Below the pieces are notes generated by a model that saw only the letters and a program-made list of their open reading frames with translations, made no database searches and had not been told where the DNA came from. Source: Anodontia alba (lineage: Eukaryota > Mollusca > Bivalvia > Lucinida > Lucinidae). From it: a DNA stretch of 64,000 nt. The stretch covers positions 59,802,714 to 59,866,713 of the forward strand of contig OZ024835.1 in the NCBI GenBank assembly GCA_964016985.1. Direction: 5' to 3'. A program made the translations under genes and the position numbers. This document shows, piece after piece, positions 63,118 to 64,000 of this stretch (the first letter of the stretch is position 1; the number at the start of each line of letters is the position of its first letter).

Positions 63118-63259
63118 GTACTGTAGTTACTAGTCAAGTGTATATTGGGTTCACGATATAGTTGATGTGTACATTACACGTCTGAGCGTACGAAAGACGT
63201 TTTTTTTTCTTTTTTGAATGATAAATGAAAAGGTGTCATTGGTTGTCCTTCTTATCATT
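63118..63259. other. Intergenic, no gene recognised
   Basis: No supported features. Confidence 0.45.
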
Positions 63260-63834
63260 TTATTGACCGGCGCGGGGAATCGCGCCGGTCTCTAAACATA
63301 GCTTTGGATTTTTATATATTGTAGACTATTTGATTAGCCCATTAAGGACTTTTTATATTTGCCGGGATCACCGGTTTGTGTCGATCCCGGCAAGTATATA
63401 TAAAAACAAATCTTAGAAACTGTGTTATAAAAAGATTAATGTCTATTTTATTTTCATTTCAATCAAGAAATTTCATTAAGCTTAATAAAAGCAAACATTA
63501 ACTCTTTCGGTGCCAAATTTCAGATGACACTTGTCGTCTGCTTTTCTTTTTTAAACAAATTATCGCTTGAAAAGAAGTTTATACGTAAAGTTGAAAGACT
63601 GAATGTCAAACAGCTCATATGAGCCGTCTCATCTGGATCTGTGCTGTTTGCAAACGCCTATTATTATCGCCTGTGCAGTGAAAGTTAAAGAATCATATTG
63701 TTGTTCGACTTCACCTGTTACATTGAAAATGTATTAAACTTTAGTATACCCTTGTCCCATATCTCATTGTAAACATGAACAAAATTTGCGCCGGTACTTA
63801 GACGTTTAAGTCTAAAAATTTAGTCTTGTTTTGT
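63260..63834 (-). mobile_element. Family J element, copy 2 (interrupted by TTAA element)
   Basis: Inverted relative to 6714-7093, sharing its full length. Begins TTATTGACCGGCGCGGGGAA, CGCGCCGGTC (a complete terminal hairpin that is half lost in copy 1), then hairpin GCCGGGATC / GATCCCGGC at 63360-63393, and ends near GACGTTTAAGTCTAAAAATT. Split at 63498 by element K. Confidence 0.83.
63502..63684. mobile_element. Family K MITE (piggyBac-type, TTAA), nested in J
   Basis: 183 bp between TTAA at 63498-63501 and 63685-63688. Ends CTCTTTCGGTGCC and CTGTGCAGTGAAAG. The uninterrupted J copy has a single TTAA at the matching place, so this is a clean empty-site comparison. The interior contains CAGCTCATATGAGCCGTCTC, ATCTGGATCTGTGCTGTTTGC, a relative of the C core. 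Confidence 0.85.
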
Positions 63835-64000
63835 AGTGATGTCCATTGTAAGCATTAACAAATCAATCCGTTCACAGCCTTTTACTCTAAGTATATAGGG
63901 TCACTGGTATGACAGTAGCATTTATATTCTGACAAATTCGAACTGTTGCTAGAAAGGATATGAGTCAGGAAACAGCATTTCATACAATAAATAGAAAGGA
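63835..64000. other. Intergenic to window end
   Basis: Nothing recognised. Confidence 0.45.

Overview
The window looks like nuclear DNA of a bivalve mollusc, most likely a heterodont clam. The evidence is one invertebrate-type rhodopsin-family neuropeptide receptor in a single coding exon behind a 5' untranslated intron, eukaryotic splice signals, AT-rich intergenic DNA with long (GT)n, (TA)n and (GA)n tracts, and a dense load of short palindromic transposons together with mariner, non-LTR, Penelope-like and tRNA-SINE debris. The taxon is inferred from repeat style and cannot be proved from the window. There is no bacterial gene organisation, no CRISPR array and no rRNA.

The one confident intact protein gene is the class A GPCR at 45947-47401 (minus). 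A few other reading frames look protein-like but are unrecognised (20342-20620, 23775-24000, 32322-32588, 36020-36118, 39089-39406). Almost everything else is mobile-element sequence.

Names used here for repeat families. A: about 280 bp, ends CATYACGAAAACACGCC, central ~90-bp hairpin; 27 copies plus one solo end, about 7.5 kb or 12% of the window. B: about 240 bp, two internal TGATCAG-type hairpins and long terminal inverted repeats (TIRs). C and K: TTAA-flanked elements with a GCAAACAGTGCAGACC core. D: about 110-bp near-perfect palindrome. E: long dispersed repeat containing the phrase GGCACTCCCTGGACTTTTC. F and G: TA-flanked elements ending CAGT. H: unclassified element whose hairpin is related to those of A and G. 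I, J, L, M, N, O and P: minor families defined where they occur.

Layout. 1-7 kb: A copies, a mariner, a LINE 3' end, C and J elements. 7-13 kb: B elements, an F element, and an 18-unit minisatellite made of the B terminal repeat. 13-22 kb: densest cluster of A copies, an inverted LINE, an AT-rich degenerate satellite and a long (GT) tract with a G-quadruplex motif. 22-31 kb: F, G, H, B and C elements and two satellites. 31-43 kb: E repeats in a large inverted pair, a tRNA-derived SINE, a mariner relic and several tandem arrays. 43-48 kb: the receptor gene and flanking repeats. 48-64 kb: A, G, C, B and L elements, a deleted mariner, a Penelope-like insertion inside an A copy, and a J element interrupted by a TTAA element.

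The most interesting structure is shared by families A, G and H. They have different ends but related central hairpins, and the paired arm bases change together (C-G, T-A, G-C). Nested insertions (A in G, K in J, M in L, PLE in A) give local empty sites and a relative age order.
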